Shown here piece after piece: positions 44,734 through 55,824 of a stretch of 64,000 nucleotides of DNA. The position numbers were made by a program, and so were the translations under genes. The stretch spans positions 3,100,484 to 3,164,483 of the forward strand of contig NW_004450397.1 in NCBI RefSeq assembly GCF_000321225.1, given 5' to 3'. The notes under the pieces are model-generated. The model was not told where the DNA came from. It saw only the letters and a list, made by a program, of their open reading frames with translations, and did not search any database. The DNA comes from Odobenus rosmarus divergens. Lineage: Eukaryota; Chordata; Mammalia; Carnivora; Odobenidae. Position 1 is the first letter of the stretch, and the number at the start of each line of letters is the position of its first letter.

Positions 44734-45420
44734 CAGAACTGTAACTTTTAGAAACCTTAGTCTCCAGTGAAAACTAAGTGAACTATCTAACACACCAGAA
44801 TTCTTTAGATTGACCAATTTATGAACTATTTCATAATTTCTAGAAACATTTTTTCATAGTACAACTTTCAATAAAGCATAAAACATATTTACTAGCAGAC
44901 CCAAATTTATCTTTAGTTTCTCTGTAATTAGAAGCCCAAAGCAGATAAACCTATGTTTAGTAATTAATATTTCAGTATTTTATCTTCTTTGGAAAAGACT
45001 TAGATATCCAACAAATTCAACCCAATTTATCATTTAACCTAGTAAAACTTCAGTTTTAGGTTACCAAAGATTTTGCAAGCTATTTAAAAGTTTACCTATA
45101 AACCTTTTTATTAAAACTACTTGCTCTTAATGGTTATCCATGATAACTTCATGAGACAGACAAAATTAGCTACCATTTTAAGTCATCTTTACTGACAAAT
45201 TGCAATAGAGATAACATGAGCTTATTTGACCTTCAGCAAACGTTGGTAGAATAAGTTTTATATGTAATGTTGATAACTTTAAAGATATGTCTAGTTTAAT
45301 TAAAAAACAACCTAATAATATCAAATTTTTTCAGATCACGTTAGCTTAAAAAACATCTGGGTTAGTTTTTATCTTTCTGAGTTTCAGAATGCCTAGTTTT
45401 TACAAGTGCTTGCCTTTAAA

Positions 45421-46045
45421 TCAGTTAAGTAGATGCTCCTTTCCTATGAGAGCTATTTGCAGGCTCAAGGCTAGTTTCAGTGGGACCCTACTGTCCAATT
45501 GTCCTGGTGAAGAAGTCACTTGAGCATTTAATTTACAAAGGAGATCTTGGTTCAAAAAGAGGAATGGGCATTCTGGCATATACAGAAAGCTATGTTTTAG
45601 CATGAGGTCCCCCAGATGACATTCCAAAGGCTGCAAGAATGAATAATTAGTGCTTTTCCAGATACCCTGGTGACTGAGGTAGCCTGAGAAGTTTTATTTT
45701 TTTATTTTATTTTTCTAAACTATTTTTTTTTTTTTTTTGAGAGAGAGAGTGAGAGCGCACGCACGTGAGCAGAGGCAGAGTGGGAGAGAGAAAATCTTAA
45801 GCAGGCTCCACACTCAGCGTGGAGCCGGATGCGGGGCTCAATCTCACAACCTGAGCTGAAATTAAGGGTCAGATGCTTAACCAGCTGAGCCATCTAGGTG
45901 CCTCACCTGAGGAGTCTGATATACCAGTTCAGTGTCTCCTACAAATATGTGGCACCTGTCTCCACTAACAAGTCAATCAATTTGTTCCACGCCGTTAATT
46001 TTACCTGGGGCTCCTGTGGGAATCCGAAGGGGGCAGTTTAAGTTC
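45421..46045 (-). pseudogene. Retroviral protease relic of the provirus
   Basis: Minus strand. Near 45941-45975 the frame reads LLVETGATY, the active-site region of a retroviral aspartic protease, with E where the catalytic D is expected and a stop (45939-45941) soon after. After the SINE (45695-45903) the C-terminal part resumes in a 71-codon frame (45421-45636) as HSFLYMPECP and a DLLCKLNAQV stretch, as in class I viruses. The gene is therefore broken at least three ways: active-site change, stop, SINE insertion. Confidence 0.75.
45695..45903 (-). mobile_element. CAN SINE inside the protease relic
   Basis: Minus-strand SINE with T20 tail and GCACGCACGTGAGC body. Decayed duplication around CCTGAGAAGT (45683) and CCTGAGGAGT (45906). 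Confidence 0.92.
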
Positions 46046-46532
46046 AGGGGAGGTCCTGGGCCCCTTCGTGTGGAGTTGGGAGGTGCTCTGGCTTGAACCT
46101 CATAAAGAGGTGGCCCAACAGCTTGGGGTGTTTTCTGTTCCTTGATAGTGAGGGTAAGAGGAGAAGGAGCCCATGGCCTTCGAGGCACTGAGGAGGGTAG
46201 GGCCCTGAGCGGCCCAGGTGCTGGTGGTACAGGACGTAGGGAAGGACAGGGGCAGGGGAGGGGGGGTGTAGGCGCAAGAGCGAGGCCAGCAAGGCCAGAG
46301 GCAGATTCAAAATTTAGACTAACATTCCTTTCTGTCCCTCTCCATTCTCTCCCTCCTGCAAAACAGGCATTTTCTCTGGTTGCCTTTCAGCCTTCTGCAC
46401 CTTATGTTCAAAATATGTCCTGATGGACTTTCTCTGGGAACAGAAGCAGTTCCCCATCTGCCGACGCAACAATGCAGAGAGAACACCGAAGAAATGATAA
46501 CGAGATGAAGTCCTGTGTACCTCCGTTAGCAT
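46046..46532 (-). pseudogene. Truncated gag relic of the provirus
   Basis: On the minus strand a Met-Gly start (MGNCFCSQRKS, 46532) opens a 72-codon frame, consistent with a myristoylated matrix N-terminus. It ends at 46314; another frame (46044-46310) is proline/leucine-rich, like a region between matrix and capsid. A CPLRIPTGAP stretch near 46030 precedes the protease directly, so most of capsid and nucleocapsid has been lost by deletion. Confidence 0.6.
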
Positions 46533-47277
46533 TCCTCCCCAAAAGTCAGAGACTCCCTGACTGAACCAAATAGCTTCCTAGACAGAAAACTAAACCCACA
46601 ACCCTATTTGGAGTCAACGGGAGGCAGAAAGCTGAGTCACTAATACTTGTGGAGACAACATTAAAGTCTTATTTCCAATGACCTCTTTTTGTTATAAAAC
46701 AAATCTAACATGACCAGTTTTTTTTTTAAAGATTTTATTTATTTGAGAGAGAGAGAGAATGAGAGATAGAAAGCACGAGAGGGAAGAGGGTCAGAGGGAG
46801 AAGCAGACTCCCTGCTGAGCAGGAAGCCCCATGTGGGACTCGATCCCGGGACTCCAGGATCATGACCTGAGCCGAAGGCAGTCGCTTAACCAACTGAGCC
46901 ACCCAGGCACCCTAACAAGACCCGTTTTGTCCAAAGGTTGACTGAAAGCTGTAGCAACAAACAAACCAAATGCAAATGAACCAGTTCACAAACAAATCGG
47001 GTAAAAGTCCAAGTATTCCCCTCTCCAACAGGCTACCACAGACAAATGCAAGCAAAGTGGCTTCCCCTCCACCCCAAGGAAAAGCCCAAACGGAGGGGAG
47101 TGGAAGGGAGTTCCAGCTGGACATGTCGGAGTGCCTTACCCTACTCTGGAGTCCACAGACTGGCAGAAGTTTGTCCACAACTTGTCCTACCAGCCAGGGA
47201 AGCCCGTGGAACGCAGGTCCTGGCATCTGCCAGGGACTCACTTGCAGAATCCGGGGGGTGAGGCGGCTGGCCATGAA
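46533..47277 (-). other. Provirus 5' leader, with a SINE
   Basis: Untranslated leader between the 5' LTR and the gag start. It is GC-rich next to the LTR (near 47040-47277). I could not identify the tRNA primer site. A 165-codon minus ORF (46912-47409) and a 179-codon plus ORF (46970-47509) cross LTR and leader and are judged fortuitous. Confidence 0.5.
46722..46911 (-). mobile_element. CAN SINE inside the provirus leader
   Basis: Minus-strand SINE of the 'GAAGGCAGTCGCTTAACC' subfamily also seen three times at 50.0-50.7 kb. Duplication CTAACATGACCAGTTTT (46705-46721) and CTAACAAGACCCGTTTT (46912-46928). Confidence 0.96.
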
Positions 47278-47790
47278 CCCTTTCTCCCAAGCTCCTCTGC
47301 TCCTGGCACAAGAAGCCCACGATTCAAGAGGCAAGATGTTAAAGAGAGCCACTTTATCCACAAAGCTAGCAAAACAAGGACATGGCAAACTATTGTTCCA
47401 AAGAAACATCTCCCGTTGGCATGAAATTCAAGCTTCTGTTATGTTAGCAGAAGGGGGAAAGAGGAGGGGGGTTGAAGTCAAAAAGTGCCTGACCTCTGCA
47501 GATATCTGAGGAAGGTCGTTTTCACTTCTTTGTCCTCCATCAGTAGGTCTTTGCATACGGGAAGGTGGTCATGTCGTGCCTGTAAATCTGAAACAGCATA
47601 GTCCTTTCTGTACATGCTTCCTTCTCTCCTCAGGTGAGGTGGGTTTTGGATAAAGAGCTGTTTTTGCAAATCTTAGGTGTAACATGCCTACACGCAGGGC
47701 TGAGCAGGAGTTTCTAAGCTGTAGGTCACAGCAGCAAAGACAATAGAAGCAATATGGGGTCAGAAGTGCTAAGTTTTCTTTCTTGTTACA
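47278..47790 (-). repeat. Provirus 5' LTR
   Basis: Starts TGTAACAAGAAAG on the minus strand. Pairs with 40848-41355; for example AAGAAACATCTCCC, GGAAGGTGGTCATGTCGT and ACATGCTTCCTTCTCTCCT are shared. The inner end is approximate. Confidence 0.85.
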
Positions 47791-48005
47791 TAATTACCTA
47801 GGAATGGCATTCTGGGTCATGCAGAAGGTGTATATAGAACTTCTTAATCAACTGACAAATGATTTTCCAAAGTGTCCAATTTCTCACTCCTACCTGAGGT
47901 GTTTAAGAGTTAACATTTGTTGCCTGTTCTCAACATTTGGTGCTTTCAGGTGTTAGCTTTAGCCATTCTCATGGGTGTTTAGTGGTATGCCCTGTGATTT
48001 TGGTT
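47791..48005 (-). mobile_element. Ancient L1, right half
   Basis: Resumes the L1 of 40333-40847: 'TTACCTAGGAATGGCATTCT', 'GGGTCATGCAGAAGG', 'GATTTTCCAAAGTGTCC', 'TTAGCCATTCTCATGGGTG', 'TTTAGTGGTATGCC'. Confidence 0.85.
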
Positions 48006-49992
48006 TGTTTTTTTCTTAATGACTAACTATATTGAGTTTAATTCTTTCTTAATACATTTAAGTACTTGCAAGAGTGTCTATCTTTGCTCTCTGTTAGACT
48101 GTCAACCCCATGACAGCAGAAACAATATAGTTTTTGTCTTCTTTATTTTGGAAATTTTATGTTCTTTATTCTTTAAAAGTGTTTTAATGGAACATTTCAA
48201 AAAAATACAGGAAAATAATAACAAACTTGTGGGTTCACCACTCATGTATAAGAATCTTCGTGTGTCATAACAGTTCTTGTATCCCCACATCTCACATACC
48301 TGCAACTGTATCTTTCTTGTTCACAGATGTATAGCTAGTGTTTAGAACAATGCTCAAACATGGAAGGGGTTGAGTATTTATTTGAATGACTAGATGTTAT
48401 TTTTTAAACATAGCTTATTTTATCTCGTGGTCTTACCTCAACGACCCATCATGCCTTCAAGTTAGCTAATTACTGGAGTTGAGCTTTTTTGGTAAATTTA
48501 AACAAAAGCATCATAAGCCTCTTTCAAAAACTGCATCTATTCTCTGACTATTGTCAGAGGGATGGTGGAAGCTCAGAAATATTAACATTTTCTTTAATCA
48601 ACATCACTTGATCACTTGCCAAGATTGTTTTGGGTGTGAAGCAGTGTCTCTGGATAAATCAGCCATGAAAATGAGCTGCGTCGATGGTAGCTTTCTAGCT
48701 GTTTACTGGTCTGTATTTGGTTGAATGCTGAATAGTTCATCATACCAATAACGGGGCTAGAAGAGAATTGCTTGACTCTGGTTCAACGCTGCTTTAATAC
48801 ATACATCGTAAAACTGGCTGTCAGGATGGAATAAACAATCAGAATAGCCTGTAGCAGAAAAACATTCCTAAGCTGATGATTGGGCCAAAGTAAAACAGGT
48901 GTAAGTCAAATTTCTGGAGCCTGCTTTTTTCTAAGGCATAATTCACAATGGAAAAGTCCTCCAGGAAACCTGGTTAAGAGATAAATAGGACTGCCTGGGA
49001 GGTAAGACAGGTAAATACATTTCCCATATTTCTCATTGGGCCCGACAATTAATCCTGAACTAAAATGCTTCCAAGTCCTCCAGTAGGTTTTGAAAACAGC
49101 AGATGCCTAAAAGGAAGGATGGACTTTCAAAACCATGAGTTATATGTCATTGCCACAGCTTTGTTTTCCCAGAGAATAACAATCGGATGACTCAAAAAGC
49201 TTAATTAAGAGGTGCTATTGCTTCGTGACTTCCAGTTTGTCTCTGTTTTTCCCTCTCTGCGGTGACTCAGCCAAGGTATGGCATGCGCATTAGTTGAAAC
49301 AATCCTTTTCCATGGTTGGCTTTTCATGCCATGGGCTGTGGAATATGTGACACACAAAAAATGTCATATTTTTAAAGCAGCAGTTTAACAATTTCTGTTA
49401 ATCCTCATGTTGTGGTTAGATGGCAATAGCTCCATGAAGGCTACAGTTGAAAATAGCAATTATTTTAAAGTATGTCTCTTTTGTACATCACTAGTAAATT
49501 GGATTATGTTTTCTGAGCCTCCCAGGGGCATTAGCCAAAGCATATCTAAAGCTTTTCCAGTATTATAAATCATCTTTATAGGCTCACAGATATTTTATAA
49601 TAAAGGATGGGATTTCCCTAATCTTTTTAATGTGAAATTCATGTTTCCTTCTCTCCATTAATCCTTATCCCATTTCTGTGACTCCACTCACACATTGCAT
49701 TTATCGAGGCTATCAGCCAAAGTGGAGTGCTTGTTGTGCTTGTTTACTTTCTTCTTGAAGCCAGTCTTCTCATCCAAATTACCCACGGTAGATTAGAACT
49801 CTATTCTGACCTTGCTGCAAGAAATCAGGTAACTCCGCTATTCTGAATTATGAGTAGGTGATAGGCTTATAAATTATCCACTTGTTTTGTTGGTACTAAC
49901 TTAAAAGAGGCAGCTTTTCTTTTGAGAAGCATGTTGAAGTTTGTGAGAAAAATAGAAGACTTCCTTTGTGTACTCGAAAAGAATTAAGCTGT
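48006..49992. other. Repeat-poor sequence
   Basis: About 2 kb. Weak L2-like wording occurs at 48085-48125 (TTAGACTGTCAACCCCATGA) and 48325-48390 (GTTTAGAACAATGCTC, GAGTATTTATTTGAATGAC). From about 48.4 to 50.0 kb I see no transposon at all. No ORF of note; candidate for conserved non-coding DNA only by absence of repeats. Confidence 0.4.
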
Positions 49993-50008
49993 AACATGGC
50001 ACATTTTT

Positions 50009-50201
50009 TTTTTTTAAAGATTTTATTTATTTACTTGAGAAAGAGAGAATGAGAGATAGAGAGCACGAGAGGGAAGAGGGTCAGAGGGAGAAGCAGACCC
50101 CCGCTGAGCAGGGAGCCCGATGTGGGACTTGATCCCGGGACTCCAGGATCATGACCTGAGCCAAAGGCAGTCGCTTAACCAACTGAGCCACCCAGGCGCC
50201 C
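50009..50201 (-). mobile_element. CAN SINE, 'GCAGTCGCT' subfamily
   Basis: Minus strand; body GAGCACGAGAGGGAAGAGGG and GGGACTTGATCCCGGGACTC. Duplication AACATGGCACATTTTT (49993-50008) and AACGTGGCACATTTTT (50202-50217). Confidence 0.97.
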
Positions 50202-50292
50202 AACGTGGCACATTTTTAAAAACTGCTTATCATCGGCAATTTTTAGTTTGCATTTGGATGTATGTCTACACAATTACACGATACTTTAATTT

Positions 50293-50491
50293 TTTTTTTA
50301 AAGATTTTATTTATTTATTTGAGAGCGAGAATGAGAGAGAGAGAGAGAGAGCTTGAGAGGGGGGAGGGTCAAAGGGAGAAGCAGACTCCCTGCTGAGCAG
50401 GGAGCCCGATGCGGGACTCGATCCTGGGATTCCAGGATCATGACCTGAGCCGAAGGCAGTCGCTTAACCAACTGAGCCACCCAGGCGCCCC
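50293..50491 (-). mobile_element. CAN SINE, 'GCAGTCGCT' subfamily
   Basis: Minus strand, same subfamily; (GA)n expanded in the body. Duplication ACGATACTTTAATTT (50278-50292) and ATGATACTTTAATTT (50492-50506). Confidence 0.97.
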
Positions 50492-50539
50492 ATGATACTT
50501 TAATTTAAAAAAGAAATTCCAAGCTGTCAGTCTATTTTA

Positions 50540-50737
50540 TTTTTATTTTTTTTAAAGATTTTTTATTTATTTGAGAGAGAGAATGAGAGATAGAGAGCAC
50601 GAGAGGGAAGAGGGTCAGAGGGAGAAGCAGACTCCCTGCTGAGCAGGGAGCCCGATGCAGGACTTGATCCCAGGACTCGAGGATCATGACCTGAGCTGAA
50701 GGCAGTGGCTTAACCAACTGAGCCACCCAGGCGCCCC
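50540..50737 (-). mobile_element. CAN SINE, same subfamily, perfect TSD
   Basis: Minus strand. AGCTGTCAGTCTATTTTA is identical at 50522-50539 and 50738-50755. Confidence 0.97.
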
Positions 50738-50755
50738 AGCTGTCAGTCTATTTTA

Positions 50756-53264
50756 ATTCTGAGCTTTATTTGCCTTTGTAGACACTCTCCTCCAACCCCA
50801 TCCTGAAGTAAAAAACAAAATAAAAATCAAACAAATAAATAAAAGCCCCTGGACAAAGAGCTCCAGCCAAATGATCAATGACATATTTAAGGCGGGAAAT
50901 GCCACTAGAATCTGAATCTATTTAGGTGTGGTTTTTAGTACAAAATCAGAAAAAAAATTGTTATTGGAGAGGTTTGCATTAGCTTCAGTAAGAGGATGTA
51001 GTAGATACCTCTTAAATCAATGTGATTCAGGATTTTAGGTAAATATTTCATATAGATATAGCTCTGCATTGCATAATAGAAATAAAATTTCCTATCAGTT
51101 AATGTGGTGATTTTCTTTTTATATTCTTTTGACTTCAAGTAATAGAATATCCACCTTACATGGCTTAGCAAAAGTAATATAATTATCTCATCAAAAAAGA
51201 AGTCCAAAAGCTGGGTGCTTTCAGAATTGGTTCAACAGCTTAGTGATATTATGAAGGAGTCAGGTCTTTCTGTATTTGGTCTCTCCATCCTCAGAGTTTT
51301 GTTTTGGAGCTTAGGTGTACTTAAACCTCGTGGGTGTGAGAATGTACCTATAGTTTAGGGATCACATATAGAGATGACAACATCTACCCCTCCCCCCCCA
51401 AATGCAGTTTCCTTACACTTATCTTTTTGTAAAAGGAAGGAAAGCCTTTTCCAGAAGTTTCTGAGCAAACGTCCCTTTGGATCCACTCTGCTGGGATTGG
51501 GTCTCATACCCATGACCTAGCTGCAAGGAAATTTAAGAAAACGATGTGTGACATTTTGAGACTCTGTAGCTGAATGTCATCTGGGCCACTAAGGAAAAAG
51601 TGGAGCGAGGGGGGAATCTGCCAGTTGTCTACCAACAGTTAATATCACATTTTATCACTGTTTTTTATAAAACAAAGTTACTAAGAATTAAGTGTAATTT
51701 TATTTAAAATACATTTTGTTTGTTTTTGCTAAGGAATTTGTATCAGTACGTTACAGATATTTTTGGAGAGATTCACAGGCTAATTCTAATTAAACTTCTT
51801 GAGTTTCTTTCAAGTAAATTTTAGAAACCCCTCTTAAACATACTCAAAAAAGGAAAAGAAACTTTATTATGATATTTCTGTTCCAAGTAATAAAAAACAA
51901 TAGGATGTGATGAGCTAAACCAAATCATGCTCTTTCAATGGAATGGGCAAAGACCAACTGACTAGTAAAATAATCAGGAAACAAGGCCCTCAACATGGAC
52001 AAAGGCACAAGGAAAATCAATCAGATTAAATAGACATCGATGCTATAATTATATTCTGCAGCTGATGTAGAACCAAAAACACCAGGGCACCTGTTTTGTT
52101 CAAACCGAAGCTAGATTTTATAGACACAGTGTGAGAGGCAGAGGGCAACGTTAAATCATCTCTCTTCATTTGGCTTGATTACTGGGGAGACATCTAGATT
52201 TTCCAGGGGTGGGACAATTCCATTTGGGGGTAAAAAGAGACAACTAAAAAGAATCAAACAACAAAACAAAGATGTTACCTTCTTCTGAATGTTCCAGAAT
52301 AGGAATACTGCCAAAGCATATTTCTCTTTTCATAGTTTTCTACTTTAAAATGAATTACAGGTCCTCTCCAAACAAGCCTTAATGCAAAATATTGCTCAGC
52401 AACACTGTATAAGCAGGGATTTAGAAATCCTTGTAATAATGTCCTTCATTGTTTCCTTCTTTTGGTAGAAAAGAAAACACCTCTGAGAGTCGCAAAGGGG
52501 ACTTAAGATGGCTTGTTTAGTAAGTCCCCAACTAAAGGAGCAGAGCCTAAGTCCTGCTCTATTTCAACCAAAGACAAAGAAGACCTTCCAAGTCTCCACT
52601 AATCACCAAAATAAATGTAATTCTGGCTGCATTTAATTGAGGATTAACAGAGAATACAGACATTAGAGCACATTATTAAGGAGTTATTCCACCCCCTTGA
52701 AAGATAAGGTTCTTTTCTGACAAAAACACAGTACATTGAAATTTTCTTAAAAAAAAAAAAAAACCCACAACAACAAAAAAACTCATTCTAATGAAAATAG
52801 AGAAATACCATTTTATTAATCTATTAATTTTTCAGGAATAAAGGTGTTCTATGTTCTTCATTATCCTAAAAGTCAAAATCTCCATTTCAATGGAGTGTTT
52901 TTAAGGGGAGGTGGAGGAAAGTTCTAATGAATATTTATGTCTAATTCTATCTGGATCATCTTGGTGACAGGACACAGAAACTTATGTGCTTTTCAAAATG
53001 TGTATGGAACCTAACATGAAAAACAAGATTGGCATCACATTCAAATTGCTAGAGCTGGAGGTACTGCAATGGGCCACTGCAAAGGTCTTAAAACAATCAT
53101 TATTTTTCATGGTAACAAATTGATTTCCCTCCAAGACACAATACAGCAAGACCAGGAGTCATTTCATTGAAGCCCAATTGAGCTAAGACATAAGGTTCAA
53201 GCCAATGGAGTAGTTCAACCACAAGCAGCCATTAAGAACCCAGCATCTGATTATTTCTATCCGT
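50756..53264. other. Repeat-poor sequence
   Basis: About 2.5 kb, AT-rich, no SINE, L1 or LTR seen. An A15 run is at about 52750. A minus ORF of 90 codons (50935-51207) is isoleucine/lysine-rich from AT bias and is not called. Confidence 0.45.
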
Positions 53265-53355
53265 CCATTAAGTCAGTAAATATTTATTGAACACCCAGTA
53301 TTCATTCTGATGGATTCTGGGGACGCATCAGTGAACAAATCATGGGTTCTGCCCT
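53265..53355 (+). mobile_element. L2 3' fragment
   Basis: 'AAATATTTATTGAACACCCA', 'GGATTCTGGGGACGCATCAG', 'GTGAACAAATCATGGGTTCT', 'GCCCTCA': the usual L2 wording. Confidence 0.7.
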
Positions 53356-53939
53356 CAACTTGAGTCTTCTTTCTCATTTTTTTTTTCTTCAGGGTCTAAG
53401 AAAAAATTCTGAAGCCTGTTTTTGAGAGATTCTCCAGTAATGCGAATGGACCCAGAAACAGATAGACACCCATGTAGATGATACACATACCCTTCAGAAT
53501 CTAGTTTAAGCATAGCTTTATACAGAGACTTTTTCTCAACCCTCCCACCTCCAAATAACACGTACCTTAGTCAGTCAGGTTGGACTTTTATGAACACTAT
53601 TATGTTAAAAAAATGTTTCCTTCCATTTATTTTAATTTAAACCAGAGGAGAGACAATGACTGCAAAATTAATATAGTTGGAAATATACCTACAGTGGTCC
53701 ATGATAAAATCTCTGAATGATCTTAATCAGCATGCTCATTGCCATTGGTTTAGTGCCCATTGTTCTTACATGCACACAGCCAAGTGCCCAGATACCACCA
53801 GACCCAAGACTGTTCACATTTTTATTTCTTAGAATGTATCTCCTTATCTCAGGGCCTTAAGATAATGGCATGGGTATTGAGAAATATGTATCTGCTCTAT
53901 GAGAAACAGCAATGTAGGCATGATGATAAATGTGTTCAC
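53356..53939. other. Unassigned sequence
   Basis: About 0.58 kb without a recognised feature. Confidence 0.4.
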
Positions 53940-54054
53940 ATATATGACAAATATTTATTGGGTGTCTGCAATATATCAGTATTCCAGGCACTTGGGGATA
54001 CTGTGATCTCTGCTAGGTTGGAACTTCAATTTGAGAGTGGAGATGGAGACACAT
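53940..54054 (+). mobile_element. L2 3' fragment
   Basis: 'AAATATTTATTGGGTGTC', 'CAGTATTCCAGGCACTTGGG', 'GATACTGTGATCTC'. It is cut on the right by a SINE. Confidence 0.65.
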
Positions 54055-54244
54055 GGGGCACCTAGGTGGCTCAGTCGGTTAAGCGTTGCCTTCAGCTCAG
54101 GTCATGGTCCCAGGGTCCTGGGATAAAGCCCCACATCGGGCTCCCTGTTCAGCAGGAAGTCTGCTTCTCCCTCTCCCTCTGCCCCTCCCTTTAGATTGTG
54201 CTAACTCCCTCTCTCAAATGAATAAATAAAATCTTTTAAAAAAA
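54055..54244 (+). mobile_element. CAN SINE, full length
   Basis: Forward SINE. Duplication AGATGGAGACA (54041-54051) and AGATGGAGACA (54246-54256). Confidence 0.95.
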
Positions 54245-54289
54245 AGATGGAGACATGGATAAGAAAGTAGGAAAGTGGGCAAGTAAGAT

Positions 54290-54631
54290 TACAGCTGACA
54301 CATGAACAACATGGGTTTGATCTGCGCAGGCCCACTTAGATTAGAATTTTTTCCATAAATACATTATGGTACTATAAATATATTTTCTCTTCCTTATGAT
54401 TTCCTTAATAACATTTTTCTCTAGCTCACTTTATTATAAGAATATAGCATATAATATATATGACATGCAAAATATGTCTTAATTGGCTATTTATATTATC
54501 AGTAAGGCTTCAGGTCACCAGTTGGCTATTATTAGTAGTTAAGTTTTATGGGAAGTCAGCAGTTAGGTGCAGATTTTTGATTGCATGGGATCAGCACCCT
54601 TAATCTTCACATTGTTCAAGAGTCGACTGTA
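54290..54631. mobile_element. Tigger-like MITE (Tc1/mariner), TA-flanked
   Basis: Left end ACAGCTGACACATGAACAAC, right end TTGTTCAAGAGTCGACTGT: inverted repeats, each adjoining a TA. The interior includes 'TATTTTCTCTTCCTTATGAT', 'CTCACTTTATTATAAGAATA' and 'AGTAAGGCTTCAGGTCACCA', a common mammalian DNA-transposon fossil. Size about 340 bp, near full length. Confidence 0.8.
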
Positions 54632-55824
54632 TTTCAGAAAATGGTAAGTATAATCAAAAATAAAAGAAAAAAGGGGGTAGAGAGTCATCAGGTTTAGTTC
54701 TTCAGTTAGAATGGTCAGAAAAGGCTTCTTGAAGGTATGGAACACTAGCCTCAGGGTTAGGAGAGACTCCAAGGTGAAAGCAACTGTGACAAACTGGAGA
54801 GGTGCAGATCTCACCTAAAACTAGCCATGCCATTAAATTTCTGAAGACAATTTACACTTGGCGATAGGGGTCTGGGGCAGGTGGGGGAGACCATCGTGCA
54901 AAATGTGGCTTTTCAAGAGGAATTCAGATTTCAAAAGGAAATTGCCTTTTTAAATGTTGGCAAATAATTGGAACTTAAAGTACTTTGCCTCCAACACTAT
55001 GCCATTGGGAACCAACTATGTGGGAGGGCTGGATCAGGGTAGAGGGCTGCCAATGTTCTGAATCTCTGCTCTAGGTCTTTCTTCTGTTTTAGATGATCTA
55101 AGGCTAATCTGAGAAAATAATCTGGCCTAAAATGTTAATGGCAGATGGTGACTTAATGTGTATATCTTCTAGAGATGATATTTACAATTTAACAGGTCTT
55201 TCCATAAGATGTTAATGATAATGCATCTTGGAAGGAGGGACTGCTCAGCCAGAGTGATCTGGCTCACTCTCCCTCACGTCACAGCTATAGGCTTCCACCC
55301 AGTCTCTCCCTACTCGTGGACACAAAAAACAATGAGAACTAAACTGATGGTAATTGGCATAATGATTAAGATCATTCAGAGATTTTATTATGGACCGCTG
55401 TGGGTATATTTCCAACTGTATGAATTTCCCAGTCATCTCCTCTCCCCTGGTAAATTAAAATAAATGGAAGGAAAGAAAATGAAAATTGGACACATAGGTT
55501 CTTTCATCTAATAAGGGAATAGCATGCAGATACTGTCAGTAATGTGTTATAAAATTAAATTAAAACATATGCTTTACGGTAAGAAGTGAATCCTATTTCA
55601 CCATTGCATTTTAAGTTTTGCTCATTTTTAGGTTTACTTGGAATTATTTTCCATTGCCTCTTTATCTAACTCCTTCAACATATCTCAGCAAAAATGTCAA
55701 ACCTTGGCTATGATTCTTGGAAAAATCATGCCACATAGTGTTAATGCCTCACCATTTCTAAGTAGAGCCTTTATTCTTCCCACCTCGAGGCACAGAAAGT
55801 ATTGTAAGCAATTCTTTATTACCT
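54632..55824. other. Repeat-poor sequence
   Basis: About 1.2 kb with no recognised element; short ORFs (54563-54814, 55209-55463) lack motifs. Confidence 0.4.

Larger units (their letters stand above)
43162..45420 (-). other. AT-rich provirus interior, genes not readable
   Basis: Where pol and env would lie on the minus strand, the sequence is AT-rich and I find no RT box, integrase or envelope motif. Either it has decayed heavily, or other sequence replaced most of pol. The part around 45300-45420 directly follows the protease end. Confidence 0.5.
40848..47790 (-). mobile_element. ERV1-like two-LTR provirus
   Basis: A 6.9-kb insertion in an L1, flanked by TAATTA (40842-40847 and 47791-47796). 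LTRs at 40848-41355 and 47278-47790 are alignable over their full length. On the minus strand the order is 5' LTR, leader, gag start, protease, a long AT-rich part without readable genes, purine-rich tract, 3' LTR. Class I (gammaretrovirus-like) affinity comes from the protease wording. Five CAN SINEs sit inside (42020, 42935, 43885, 45695, 46722). It is defective: gag is cut down, protease is interrupted by a SINE and stops, and RT, integrase and envelope were not recognised. Confidence 0.85.

Noticed and set aside
46970..47509. 179-codon forward ORF, the longest without N
   Set aside because: It runs antisense through the provirus leader and 5' LTR and overlaps several other frames; no motif or exon signal supports it.
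50009..50755. Regularly spaced repeats resembling a CRISPR array
   Set aside because: The repeats are about 200-bp SINEs with individual target duplications in mammalian DNA.
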